A program made the translations under genes and the position numbers. From Accumulibacter sp. (GTDB taxonomy: Bacteria > Pseudomonadota > Gammaproteobacteria > Burkholderiales > Rhodocyclaceae): a stretch of DNA of 64,000 nucleotides. Numbering within the stretch: the stretch's first letter is position 1; the number at the start of each line of letters is the position of its first letter. This document shows positions 52,259 through 60,621 of the stretch, piece by piece. The stretch is taken from NCBI RefSeq assembly GCF_023806625.1, contig NZ_JAMTDX010000057.1:59393-123392 (forward strand), given 5' to 3'. The notes beneath the pieces are model-generated. The model did not search any database. It saw only the letters and a program-made list of their open reading frames with translations, and was not told where the DNA came from.

Positions 52259-53895
52259 TGACCGAGCGCTTCGATCGGCTGCTGGACGCAGCCGTCGCCG
52301 AGGGCCTGCTGCCGGCGGACGCCAGGCGCCGGCCGATCGAAGGTCGGCCCTGGCCGGTCGTCGTGCTGATCGCCATCGGTGCCTGGCTGGCGGCGCTGCC
52401 TTTGCTCGTCGCAGTCGGCATCTTTTTCGGCGACTTCCTGACCCGCGGAGCCGGACCCTACGTCGTCGGCTCGTTGCTGCTCAGCGCTGCGGTGATCGTC
52501 CTGCGCGCACGGGAAGTGCCGCCATTTGTCGAACAACTGGTCGTCCCCGTGCTGCTGGTCGGTGCCGGGACGATCGGCTTCGGGATCTTCCGGGATCTGC
52601 ACGAACGTGCCGGCTGTGCGGCCCTCGCCGGGCTGGCGCTGGCCGTCGGCTTCGGCATTCCACGAGCGTGGCTGCGCAACCTGGTCGGTTTCGCGGCCGC
52701 CGGACTGACCACCGTGTCGCTGACTCCGGCCAGCGGGTTCCTGTGGACCCGTTCTCCCGCCGGCCCGTGGCTGGCGGTGCACACGGTGCTGGCCATCTGG
52801 CTGGGGACCCTGTGGCTGCAGCGCGCGGCTCCTGGCGACGGCTCGCGGGCCCATGCGGCGTCCGCCGTCGAGTCGCTCGCCGCGGGCTGGTTGCTCGGCG
52901 CGATTGCCTGTCTCGCCGTGCTCTCCGGAATGAGCTTTCTCGTCGGCAGCATGTTGGGCGCCGGCGCGACCGGTGACATCGTGCGTGAACTGGGTCAGCG
53001 TCAGGGGGCCAGCTGGCAGTCGATTGCCATGCAGGCGGGGTCTGCGCTGCTCGCGGCATTGGCCACCGGCGTCTGTGCTTATCGATGGGTGGGGTTGCGA
53101 CGCGCGGCGAACGCGCCGGTCGCCGTCGTGCTCGTCGTCCTCGGCTGGTTCATTCCGCAGCTCGGCGGGGCGTTGCTTGCCCTCGCAGTCAGCGCCACGA
53201 CGCAGCGCTATCGCCTGGCCGATGCGGCCGGCTTCGCCGTCGTCTGGATCGTCGGCAGCTTCTACTATCAGCTGCACTGGCCTCTGGCGACCAAGGCTGT
53301 GGTGCTGACCGCGTGCGGCGCGCTGCTCGGCGGCCTGGCGTGGCTGACGCACCGGCGTGGCGAGAGATCCTCAGCCGGATCTCCGGCACGCCTGGCTCGC
53401 TCCCGCGAATCCTGGGTCTTTGTGGTTGTCGCGGCGCTCACTCTGGCCGTGGTCAACGCCGGCATCTGGCAGAAGGAGACGCTGATCGCCACGGGTCAGC
53501 CCATCTTCGTCGAACTGGCGCCGGTCGACCCGCGCTCGCTGATGCAGGGCGACTACATGCGCCTGAACTTCCGGATACCCGGAGAAGTCATCAGCGAAGC
53601 CCAGTCGCTCCTGACGAGCGATCGGCCGCGGGTCGTCGGGCGGCGCGGTCCGGGCGGCGTCCTGACCCTGCTGCGCCTCTATCGCGCGAACGAAGCGCTG
53701 GCTGCGGACGAGATGATCGTCGAACTGACACCGAAAGACGGGCGCTGGATCCTGGTCAGCGATGCGTGGTTCTTCAGGGAGGGCGACGCGAAGCGCTGGG
53801 CTGCCGCCCGCTTCGGCGAGTTTCGCGTGGCCCCCGATGGCCAGGCGCTCCTCGTCGGACTCGCCGACGCCAATCTCGAACCTCTGCGTCCGTGA
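52255..53895 (+). CDS. DUF4401-GDYXXLXY domain fusion membrane protein
   Basis: A 546-residue protein. The N-terminal DUF4401-like part has about ten helices (ALPLLVAVGIFFGDFL onward; to about residue 360). A further helix (ESWVFVVVAALTLAVVNAGI) follows, and the C-terminal extracytoplasmic GDYXXLXY domain has the eponymous motif GDYMRLNF starting at residue 432. Other conserved pieces are QPIFVELAPVDPRSLMQGDY and DAWFFREGDAKRWAAARFGE. No biochemical function is known for either domain. Translation is coupled to the DUF2157 gene. Confidence 0.87.
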   Translation: MMTERFDRLLDAAVAEGLLPADARRRPIEGRPWPVVVLIAIGAWLAALPLLVAVGIFFGDFLTRGAGPYVVGSLLLSAAVIVLRAREVPPFVEQLVVPVLLVGAGTIGFGIFRDLHERAGCAALAGLALAVGFGIPRAWLRNLVGFAAAGLTTVSLTPASGFLWTRSPAGPWLAVHTVLAIWLGTLWLQRAAPGDGSRAHAASAVESLAAGWLLGAIACLAVLSGMSFLVGSMLGAGATGDIVRELGQRQGASWQSIAMQAGSALLAALATGVCAYRWVGLRRAANAPVAVVLVVLGWFIPQLGGALLALAVSATTQRYRLADAAGFAVVWIVGSFYYQLHWPLATKAVVLTACGALLGGLAWLTHRRGERSSAGSPARLARSRESWVFVVVAALTLAVVNAGIWQKETLIATGQPIFVELAPVDPRSLMQGDYMRLNFRIPGEVISEAQSLLTSDRPRVVGRRGPGGVLTLLRLYRANEALAADEMIVELTPKDGRWILVSDAWFFREGDAKRWAAARFGEFRVAPDGQALLVGLADANLEPLRP

Positions 53896-54035
53896 GCTTG
53901 GAGCTTGGGGTCAGGTCTTGACTTTTGCATTTGCCTGGCACCTCCCGGCTGTCTTCGGGACAGGGCGAGGCGCTGGTCATGCGACAACCGGCGACCGATG
54001 ACCGGGCAGCAGGCTTGCCAGTTGATCGGGATCGG
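53896..54035. other. Short spacer with REP-like sequence
   Basis: The 140-bp gap contains GGTCAGGTCTTGACTT at 53909-53924, AT-richer than its surroundings. It resembles the GGGGTCA-type termini of REP/RAYT-associated elements that I recall from proteobacterial genomes. No transposase is present. The resemblance is from memory, not from a comparison. Confidence 0.3.
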
Positions 54036-55295
54036 ATGAAGCGAGTGCTCGTGATCGGTGGTGGGGTGATCGGACTGACCACAGCTTGGGAACTACTCGT
54101 GGCCGGTTTCGAGGTCCTGCTCGTCGAAGCAGCCGACTCGGTCGCCACTGGCGCGAGCCAAGCGAACGGCGGGCAACTCAGCTACCGTTATGTGTCGCCG
54201 ATCGCCGACGCAGGCGTTGCGCTCAAGGCCCTGCGCTGGATGTTCGAACGCGACAGTCCGCAGCAGCTGCGTCTGGAGCCCTCGATTCGTCAGTGGTCGT
54301 GGCTTGTGCGTTTTCTGGCCAATTGCAGCCGGTCGGCGAATCGCCGGACGACGCTTCGCCTGCTGAGGCTCGGCGAACTGAGTCGGGCGGCTTTCGGGCA
54401 ACTCGCCAAGCAGGTGAGGCCGGAGAGCATTGCATTGCGTACGCCCGGCAAGCTGGTGATTTTCCGCCAGGCGCGCGAACTTGCCCGGGCGGTCCGCGCC
54501 ATGCCGACGAATGAACCGCCGAACGCGATGGGCGAATTCAGCATCCTCGACGCTGACGGGTGCGTGGCGCGCGAGCCGGCGCTCGACGGTGCGCAGTGCC
54601 TCATTGCCGGTGGTATCTTCACTGGTGGCGAGGCGGTTGCTGATTGCCGCCTGTTCTGTCTGCGCCTGCTCGAGCAACTGTCCCAAAGTCGCGACTTTCG
54701 CGTGCTCCTCCGGACGCGCGTTGCGGGTTTCGTCCGCGACCAGGGTCGCGCAGTCGCGGTCAGGGCTGGGGACGACGAGATCCCGGCCGACGAGTTCGTC
54801 GTCGCCGCCGGCCTGCACAGTTCGTCTCTGGCTCGGAACATCGGCGTTCGGCTGCCGATCTACCCGGTCAAGGGCTACAGCCTGACCGCGCCGATCGGTC
54901 GAGCGCATCGCGCGCCTGAGGTCAGTGTCACCGATTTCGAGAGAAAGGTGCTCTACGCCCGGATCGGCGAAGACCTGCGAATTGCCGCGCTCGCCGACCT
55001 CGTCGGAGCCGACCCGCGTGTCGATCCACGGCGTGTCGCATCACTGCTGCGCGTCGTCCGTGCGACACTCCCCGAAGCGGCTGATTACGGCCGGGCGGTG
55101 TCCTGGGCCGGCCTGCGTCCGGCGACGCCGCACGGGGCGCCGATTCTCGGTCCTTCCGGAGTTCCGGGGATCTGGCTGAACGTCGGACATGGCGCGCTCG
55201 GGTTCACGCTGGCCACCGGTTCGGCCCGGGTGCTCGCGGCGATGCTTGCCGGACGCGAGGCCCCCGTGCCGCTCGACGGCCTGACGCTGGTCTAG
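54036..55295 (+). CDS. FAD-dependent D-amino-acid dehydrogenase-like oxidoreductase (DadA family)
   Basis: A 419-residue DAO-superfamily flavoprotein. KRVLVIGGGVIGLTTAWELL is the FAD dinucleotide-binding motif (residues 3-20), VATGASQANGGQLSYRYVSP the conserved second block, and YPVKGYSLTAPI and WLNVGHGALGFTLATGSARV the C-terminal blocks. D-amino-acid dehydrogenases deaminate D-amino acids at the membrane and feed the respiratory chain. The exact substrate cannot be set from sequence; related enzymes oxidise other secondary or primary amines. The ATG at 54036 directly precedes the FAD motif. Confidence 0.85.
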   Translation: MKRVLVIGGGVIGLTTAWELLVAGFEVLLVEAADSVATGASQANGGQLSYRYVSPIADAGVALKALRWMFERDSPQQLRLEPSIRQWSWLVRFLANCSRSANRRTTLRLLRLGELSRAAFGQLAKQVRPESIALRTPGKLVIFRQARELARAVRAMPTNEPPNAMGEFSILDADGCVAREPALDGAQCLIAGGIFTGGEAVADCRLFCLRLLEQLSQSRDFRVLLRTRVAGFVRDQGRAVAVRAGDDEIPADEFVVAAGLHSSSLARNIGVRLPIYPVKGYSLTAPIGRAHRAPEVSVTDFERKVLYARIGEDLRIAALADLVGADPRVDPRRVASLLRVVRATLPEAADYGRAVSWAGLRPATPHGAPILGPSGVPGIWLNVGHGALGFTLATGSARVLAAMLAGREAPVPLDGLTLV

Positions 55296-55325
55296 ATCGT
55301 CCCGCGCGCACCGCGGCCATTGCGT

Positions 55326-55837
55326 TCAGCCGCCAAGCGATTCCGCGACGCTGGCGATGGCCTGCTCGTGGATCGGGACATCCTCTTCGCTGGTTTGCCA
55401 GTTGTCGCAAGCGACAGGGATCGCGGCGCGTCCGTTGAAGGCCCTGCCGGTGACGTCGGCGCCGCCAGCGAAGAACGCTTCCCGGAGCGCCGTGACATCG
55501 GGCAAGAAAGCGAAGTCGCAGTCGTAAGGGACGTTCAGCCACCTGTGCTGGTCGGCGGCGACCGTGTCGGCTGCTCGATTCCGTGGCACAGGTGGGCGAG
55601 CTCTTGTGAGAGCGTGGCGAACAGCCGGAACGCGCCGTCGACCGGCGGCCAGGTACCGCTGGGGTGAACGTCGAGCAGGTCGGCGAGTGTGCCGAGACGC
55701 GTCAGCGCGCCGAGGGGAACCCCGGTGCCCGAGAGGACGGTGGTCGGCGGATGGCCGGACAGGCCTTCGTCGGCCGCGTCGAAGCCGAGGCGGCCGACCC
55801 ACTGGCGCGCCGCGGCGAGGTCGACGAGGTTGGCCAT
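55326..55837 (-). pseudogene. Frameshifted gene of unknown family
   Basis: Two overlapping minus-strand frames look like parts of one protein of about 165 residues. The 5' part (from 55837) reads MANLVDLAAARQWVGRLGFD to ELAHLCHGIEQP. The 3' part, in another frame (ending 55326), reads DQHRWLNVPYDCDFAFLPDV to HEQAIASVAESLGG. A single indel near 55570-55600 would join them. Both parts have ordinary protein composition, while each frame becomes arginine/proline-rich noise beyond the junction. I do not recognise the family. Either real decay or a sequencing indel could explain it. Confidence 0.5.
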
Positions 55838-55964
55838 CGTCGGGGGCCGCTGGTCAGGGCTCCCGCCCAGTCGGCCGGCAGTCCTTGCCGCGACGTTGCC
55901 GCGTGGTCGATCATCGCCGCTGGCGCTGTGCAGCGGCGAACGAGCGGCGATGGAGGAGGGACGA

Positions 55965-56350
55965 TCAGCTCCTCGGGGATTCGCCGAGCAGGAGCCGCTC
56001 GATCTCGGCGAGCCGTTCGGCGCGGACGCCTTCGGGCTTGTCGACGGCGCTTACGACGCTGCGGATCGTCTTGACGATCTCGCCGGCGATCGAAGCGTCG
56101 TTGCCGACGATCTTCGGGATCGCCGCGAGCGCCCCCTTCTGGTCGAGGAGCAGCGAGAAAAATCTGCTCGCGGACCAGCGCCTGGAACTCGGGGAGGCTA
56201 AGCGCCTGCTCCTGCCTGGCGCGAATCCGGCGTAGCACTTCGCAAGCACGCTCATCGACTCCGGGTGCGGCGAGACCGATGTACAACAGGCTGCGGATCG
56301 CCGTAACTGGTCAGGAAGATCCGTTCGACGCTCTGGTCGCGAAGGTTGCG
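55965..56350 (-). pseudogene. C-terminal remnant of a DUF3141-like protein, frameshifted
   Basis: Minus-strand pieces in three frames read in order RNLRDQSVERIFLTSYG, then IRSLLYIGLAAPGVDERACE and LSLPEFQALVREQIF, then LLLDQKGALAAIPKIVGNDA to RLAEIERLLLGESPRS. Joined, they resemble the C-terminal helical region of DUF3141 proteins (large alpha/beta-hydrolase-like, PHA-synthase-related). One junction falls in a five-T run (near 56157-56161) where one extra T restores the frame; the other is near 56305-56312. Nothing resembling the several-hundred-residue N-terminal part is present before the fabI start, so the gene is truncated as well. Confidence 0.5.
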
Positions 56351-56578
56351 CCCCCGACGATCGCCGTTGGCGGGGGAGGAAGAAGCGGGCGAGGGGCTGC
56401 GGCGACGTTCCTTGACCGCGCCTCGCCGCCTCGCCATACTGATCGACGGGCTGAAGACGTTCGCCGATGAGCCTTCGGATGCTCGAGCAACGAACGCCGG
56501 CAGGCGCCAGATTTTCTTGGCCCCGCCTCGATGGCCGGTGGCGGGGCGCGGATCCCCAGTACAGAGAGGAGAATTCAG

Positions 56579-57409
56579 ATGGCTGACCCGATGATCGATC
56601 CTGCCGACCCGGTGCTCGTGCCGATTGGCGTTCCTGAGCGGCCGCTCGACCGCCGGAAGGCGCTGGTCATCGGCATCGCCAACAAGGACTCGATCGCCTA
56701 CGGTTGCGCGCGCGCGTTTCGCGCCTTCGGCGCCGACCTGTCGATCACCTATCTCAACGAGAAGACCAAGCGCTACACTGGCCAGCTCGCCGAGGCGCTG
56801 GGCGTCGAAGATGCCCTCTATCTGCCGTGCGACGTTCGCGAGGAGGGCCAGCTCGAGGCGGTTTTCGAGGCGATCGGACGCGAGTGGGGCAAGCTGCACG
56901 TCGTCCTGCACTCGATCGCCTTCGCACCCCGCGAGGACCTGCATGGCCGCGTCGTCGACTGCTCGCGCGACGGCTTCCTGATGGCCATGGACATTTCGGT
57001 GCACTCGCTGATGCGCGTCGCCCGCCTCGCCGAGCCGCTGATGGAGAAGGAAGGGGGGAGCATCTTCACGATGAGCTACTTTGGCGGCGAGAAGGTCATC
57101 CCGCACTACGGGATCATGGGTCCGGCGAAGGCCGCGCTCGAGTCGGCCGCGCGTTACCTGGCCGCCGAGCTCGGTCCGAAAGGCATCCGCGTGAACATCG
57201 TTTCGCCGGGACCGCTAATGACCCGTGCGGCTTCGGGTATCGACCGCTTCGACGAACTGCTGGCCAAGACCAGGGAGAAGGCGCCGACTGGCCAGCTGGT
57301 CACCGCGGAGCAGGTTGGGCTGGCGACGGCGGCGCTGGCCTGCGACTTCGCGTCGATCGTCACCGGCGAGATCCTGTACATGGACGGCGGTTACAACATC
57401 ATGGGCTAG
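56579..57409 (+). CDS. fabI: Enoyl-[acyl-carrier-protein] reductase FabI
   Basis: A 276-residue short-chain dehydrogenase catalysing the last reduction of each fatty-acid elongation cycle. KALVIGIANKDSIAYGCARA is the NADH-binding start, ITYLNEKTKRY and LPCDVREEGQL follow, HSIAFAPREDLHG is typical of FabI, and the active site is HYGIMGPAKAALES with Tyr-x6-Lys. RVNIVSPGPLMTRAASGI and GEILYMDGGYNIMG close the protein. The ATG at 56579 is preceded by AGAGAGGAGA. About 20 N-terminal residues extend beyond the usual start, common in betaproteobacterial FabI annotations. Confidence 0.93.
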   Translation: MADPMIDPADPVLVPIGVPERPLDRRKALVIGIANKDSIAYGCARAFRAFGADLSITYLNEKTKRYTGQLAEALGVEDALYLPCDVREEGQLEAVFEAIGREWGKLHVVLHSIAFAPREDLHGRVVDCSRDGFLMAMDISVHSLMRVARLAEPLMEKEGGSIFTMSYFGGEKVIPHYGIMGPAKAALESAARYLAAELGPKGIRVNIVSPGPLMTRAASGIDRFDELLAKTREKAPTGQLVTAEQVGLATAALACDFASIVTGEILYMDGGYNIMG

Positions 57410-57439
57410 TACGCTCGGCCATTCGGCTGGAAGGGATCC

Positions 57440-59887
57440 GTGGGCTTGAAACCTGGCCGGAACGATCCGTGCCCCTGTGGCAGCGGAAGAAAGTACAAGC
57501 ACTGCTGTCTGGCGGGCGACGCCGCAAATGGCCAGGCGGGAGAGCGGCCGCCACAGGCGACGGCGGCGCAGCTCGAGTCGCTTTTCAGGCAGGGCCGCTT
57601 CGCCGAACTGGTGCCGCTGCTGCAGGCGCTGATCGTCCGTGCGCCCGACTCGGCTTTCCTCTGGGGCATGCTCGGGGCGGCCCAGGAGGCTCGCGGAGAA
57701 GACGGCGTCGCGGCGCTCGACAAGGCGGCCAGGCTGGCACCAGCCAGCGCAGCCGCGCGGATCAGCCTGGGACAGGCGCTCGCCGGACGCGGTCGGATGG
57801 CTGACGCGCTCGACAGCTTTGCTGCCGCGCTGGCGATCGATCCGGCGAATCCGGCGGCACTCTTCCATTACGGCGACCTGTTGCGGACGCAGGGCAGGTT
57901 CGCCGAGGCCGAGCCCTACCTCGCCCGTGCGGTCATGGGTGCTCCGCAATCGGCCGACGCGATCATTTCGCTTGCGCTCGCCCAGGGAGAAATCGGCAGG
58001 TGGCCGGACGCCGAGCGTTCGTGCCGCGAGGCGCTCGCGCTTGCTCCGCGGCATCGCGTTGCTCAGTATGGTCTCGGCAATGTGCTGATGCGTACCGGCC
58101 GGCTGTCCGAGGCCAGGGACTGTTTCCTCGCCGCGCTGCATGAAGAGCCTTCGTGGATTCCGGCGCTCGAGGGTCTGGGCAACGCCCTGCAGGAACTCGG
58201 CAGTCTCGCCAGGGCCGAGGAGTGTTATCGGCAATGCCTGGCGATCGATCCCCGCCAGCGCAACGCGCTGGCGAATCTCGGCAAGCTCCTCGTCGAGCAG
58301 AACCGCTTCGCCGAAGCCGAGACCTGCTTTCGTGGCGCGCTGCAGCTCGGCCCTGCGGATCCGGCGATCCTCGAACGACTCGGCAGCGTGCTCGTCGAAC
58401 TCGGGCGAGCCGCAGAAGCGCGGAGCTGCTACCGGCAGGTGCTCGACGCTGACCCGGAGCGGGTCAGCGCGCGGCTGGCGCTGGCCGTGTCGACGATCCC
58501 CGTCGTCGCGCGCACAGCGGAAGAGTCGGCGAAGGTGCCTGAGCGCTTTGCGGCTGCGCTCGACGAGCTCTCCGCCTGGCTGGATTCGCGCGCTGACCGC
58601 GAGGTGGCGGCCGCGGATCTCGCCGGGGCGCAGCAGCCGTTTTTCCTCGCCTATCGAGACGGAAACCATGTCGCGCTGCTCTCATGTTACGCCGACCTCG
58701 TCGGCGGCTGCCTGAAGTCCGCTCGGCTCGCGCGTCAGCCGGATCGCCAGCGGATTCGCCTGCTCATCGTGTCCAGTCACGTGTGCCGTCACCCGGTGTG
58801 GAGTATCGTCCTCAAGGGCTTTCTGCTCCACCTCGACCGGACCCGTTTCGAGGTCTTAATCTATCATCTCGGAAACACCGAGGACGAGGAAACCGACCTC
58901 GCCCGCTCGCGGGCGGACGGCTGGCGCGATCGCCATTCGATCGGTGACTCCGCGGGGTGGCTGGCGGCGGCTGCCCAAGACCGCCCTGACGTCATCTTCT
59001 ACCCCGAGATCGGCATGTCGTCGCTGATCTGGTTCCTCGCCGCCCATCGCCTCGCACCGCTGCAAGTGGCCGGCTGGGGGCATCCGATCAGCACTGGACT
59101 AGCGACGATCGACCTGTTCTTCTCGGGGGAACTGCTCGAGCCACCGGATGCCGATGCCCATTATCGCGAGCGGCTGATCCGCCTCCCGGGAACCGGCTGC
59201 TGTACGTCTTCGTCTCCGGGAAGCGCCGAGCCGATTCCCGACATCGCAAGGACCCTGCAGGCATACCCGGGTGTCCGCTTCGTGATCGCCCAGCGGGCAA
59301 TCAAGTTCGACCCGGGCGACGACGAACTCTTCACGCGAATCGCCGCGGCCATCCCCGACGCGGTGTTCATCGTCCTCCGCGATCCCGTGTGCCCGTGGGC
59401 GACTGAGGTCATCGAGGCCCGCTTCGCGGCGGCATTCGCGAGCTGCGGGCTGGCTCCGGAGCGGCACCTGCTGGTCTTGCCCTGGCTGTCGTCGGGAGGA
59501 TTTCTGTCGCTGCTCGATCTCTGCGACGTCTATCTCGACAACCCGGCTTTTTCCGGATACACGACGGCGTGGCTGGCGCTCCATCGCGGGCTGCCGATCG
59601 TCACGCTCGAAGGTCGCTACGTACGCCAGCGACTCGCCGCGGGGCTGCTCAGGAGGGCCGGGTTGGGCGCGACGATCGCCAGGAATCGTGAACAGTACGT
59701 GGCGATTGCCGCACGCTTGGCCGGAATCTGCCGGGATGCGCAGCAGAAGGCCGAACTCAGAGCGGCGATTCTTGCCGCCGCGCCATCGGTCGATGACGAT
59801 CTCGCGGTCGTGCGCTCCTTCGAGCAGGTCATCGCCAGAGAACTCGCCGCGCGTCGTGGCCACGCTTCCGGCGAGCTTCCGGGGTGA
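57440..59887 (+). CDS. SEC-C / TPR / GT41 (SPINDLY-like O-GlcNAc transferase) fusion
   Basis: An 815-residue protein. Residues 5-24 are a SEC-C zinc motif (GRNDPCPCGSGRKYKHCC, Cys11, 13, 22, 23). Residues about 40-350 contain eight or nine TPR units (AALFHYGDLLRTQGRFAEAE, NALANLGKLLVEQNRFAEAE and others). From about 430 there is a GT41-type catalytic region (LIVSSHVCRHPVWSIVLKGF, APLQVAGWGHPISTGLATID, YLDNPAFSGYTTAWLALHRG, PIVTLEGRYVRQRLAAGLLR). GT41 enzymes add GlcNAc or other sugars to Ser/Thr of proteins; the SEC-C motif normally binds zinc and ribosomes or SecB in SecA. The domain catalytic His region is atypical, so activity is not certain. GTG 57440 is the start, with GAAGGGA upstream. 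Confidence 0.82.
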   Translation: MGLKPGRNDPCPCGSGRKYKHCCLAGDAANGQAGERPPQATAAQLESLFRQGRFAELVPLLQALIVRAPDSAFLWGMLGAAQEARGEDGVAALDKAARLAPASAAARISLGQALAGRGRMADALDSFAAALAIDPANPAALFHYGDLLRTQGRFAEAEPYLARAVMGAPQSADAIISLALAQGEIGRWPDAERSCREALALAPRHRVAQYGLGNVLMRTGRLSEARDCFLAALHEEPSWIPALEGLGNALQELGSLARAEECYRQCLAIDPRQRNALANLGKLLVEQNRFAEAETCFRGALQLGPADPAILERLGSVLVELGRAAEARSCYRQVLDADPERVSARLALAVSTIPVVARTAEESAKVPERFAAALDELSAWLDSRADREVAAADLAGAQQPFFLAYRDGNHVALLSCYADLVGGCLKSARLARQPDRQRIRLLIVSSHVCRHPVWSIVLKGFLLHLDRTRFEVLIYHLGNTEDEETDLARSRADGWRDRHSIGDSAGWLAAAAQDRPDVIFYPEIGMSSLIWFLAAHRLAPLQVAGWGHPISTGLATIDLFFSGELLEPPDADAHYRERLIRLPGTGCCTSSSPGSAEPIPDIARTLQAYPGVRFVIAQRAIKFDPGDDELFTRIAAAIPDAVFIVLRDPVCPWATEVIEARFAAAFASCGLAPERHLLVLPWLSSGGFLSLLDLCDVYLDNPAFSGYTTAWLALHRGLPIVTLEGRYVRQRLAAGLLRRAGLGATIARNREQYVAIAARLAGICRDAQQKAELRAAILAAAPSVDDDLAVVRSFEQVIARELAARRGHASGELPG

Positions 59888-59994
59888 TGGGGGTGGAGAA
59901 GTCCTCACCAGCGGACCGGGATTCCTGGCGCGACCGTGTTGACGGGTGCCGGCCGAGCAGGTACAAGAGCGCATCCGGCAACCTCGATGCTTCC

Positions 59995-60510
59995 ATGCCC
60001 GCACCGATCATCTGTCCTCGACGAGTCGTCGAACGCGAGTGGATCGACTACAACGGCCACATGAACGTGGCCTACTACGGCCTGGTCTTCGATCAGGCGC
60101 TCGATCACGTGCTCGACGGCCTGGGGATCGGGACGGCGTACGTGCGGGAGCGACAGTGTTCGCTGTTCACGGTCGAGACGCACGTTCATTTCATCAGCGA
60201 ACTCGCCGAGGGCGATCCGCTGCGCGTCGAATACCGGCTCCTCGACTGGGACGACAAGCGGCTGCACAGTTTCGGCGAGATGTATCATGCGACGCAGAAC
60301 TATCTCGCGGCGACCAGCGAGCAGCTCTCGCTGCACATCGCGATGGCCGCGCGCAAGGCCGTTGCGTTTCCCGACGACGTCGAGCGGCGAATCGGTGCGG
60401 CGATACGCGACCACCTGCGGCTACCCTGGCCGGGGCGCGCCGGGAAGGTGGTCGGCATTCCGGCGGCGAAGTCGCGCTCGGCTGAATGGCGTCTGCGCGA
60501 CCACGGCTGA
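59995..60510 (+). CDS. Hotdog-fold acyl-CoA thioesterase
   Basis: A 171-residue 4HBT-like protein: RRVVEREWIDYNGHMNVAYY is the catalytic-loop region (D-x-N-G-H-M) of the thioesterases related to those fused to or beside L-carnitine dehydrogenase. VETHVHFISELAEGDPLRVE and LHSFGEMYHATQNYLAATSE complete the fold. It hydrolyses an acyl-CoA in the cytosol; the substrate is unknown. The ATG at 59995 is preferred over upstream codons, which overlap the preceding gene and have no family similarity. Confidence 0.83.
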   Translation: MPAPIICPRRVVEREWIDYNGHMNVAYYGLVFDQALDHVLDGLGIGTAYVRERQCSLFTVETHVHFISELAEGDPLRVEYRLLDWDDKRLHSFGEMYHATQNYLAATSEQLSLHIAMAARKAVAFPDDVERRIGAAIRDHLRLPWPGRAGKVVGIPAAKSRSAEWRLRDHG

Positions 60511-60621
60511 CCTTTCCGATGCGCGGGGGGGGTGGTCTGGCAATGGGACCGGTACGGCGCTGCCGGACACGTCGGACCTGAATTCCCGGAGGCCCCGGGT
60601 GTTTTTTTCGAGGAGGAGACG

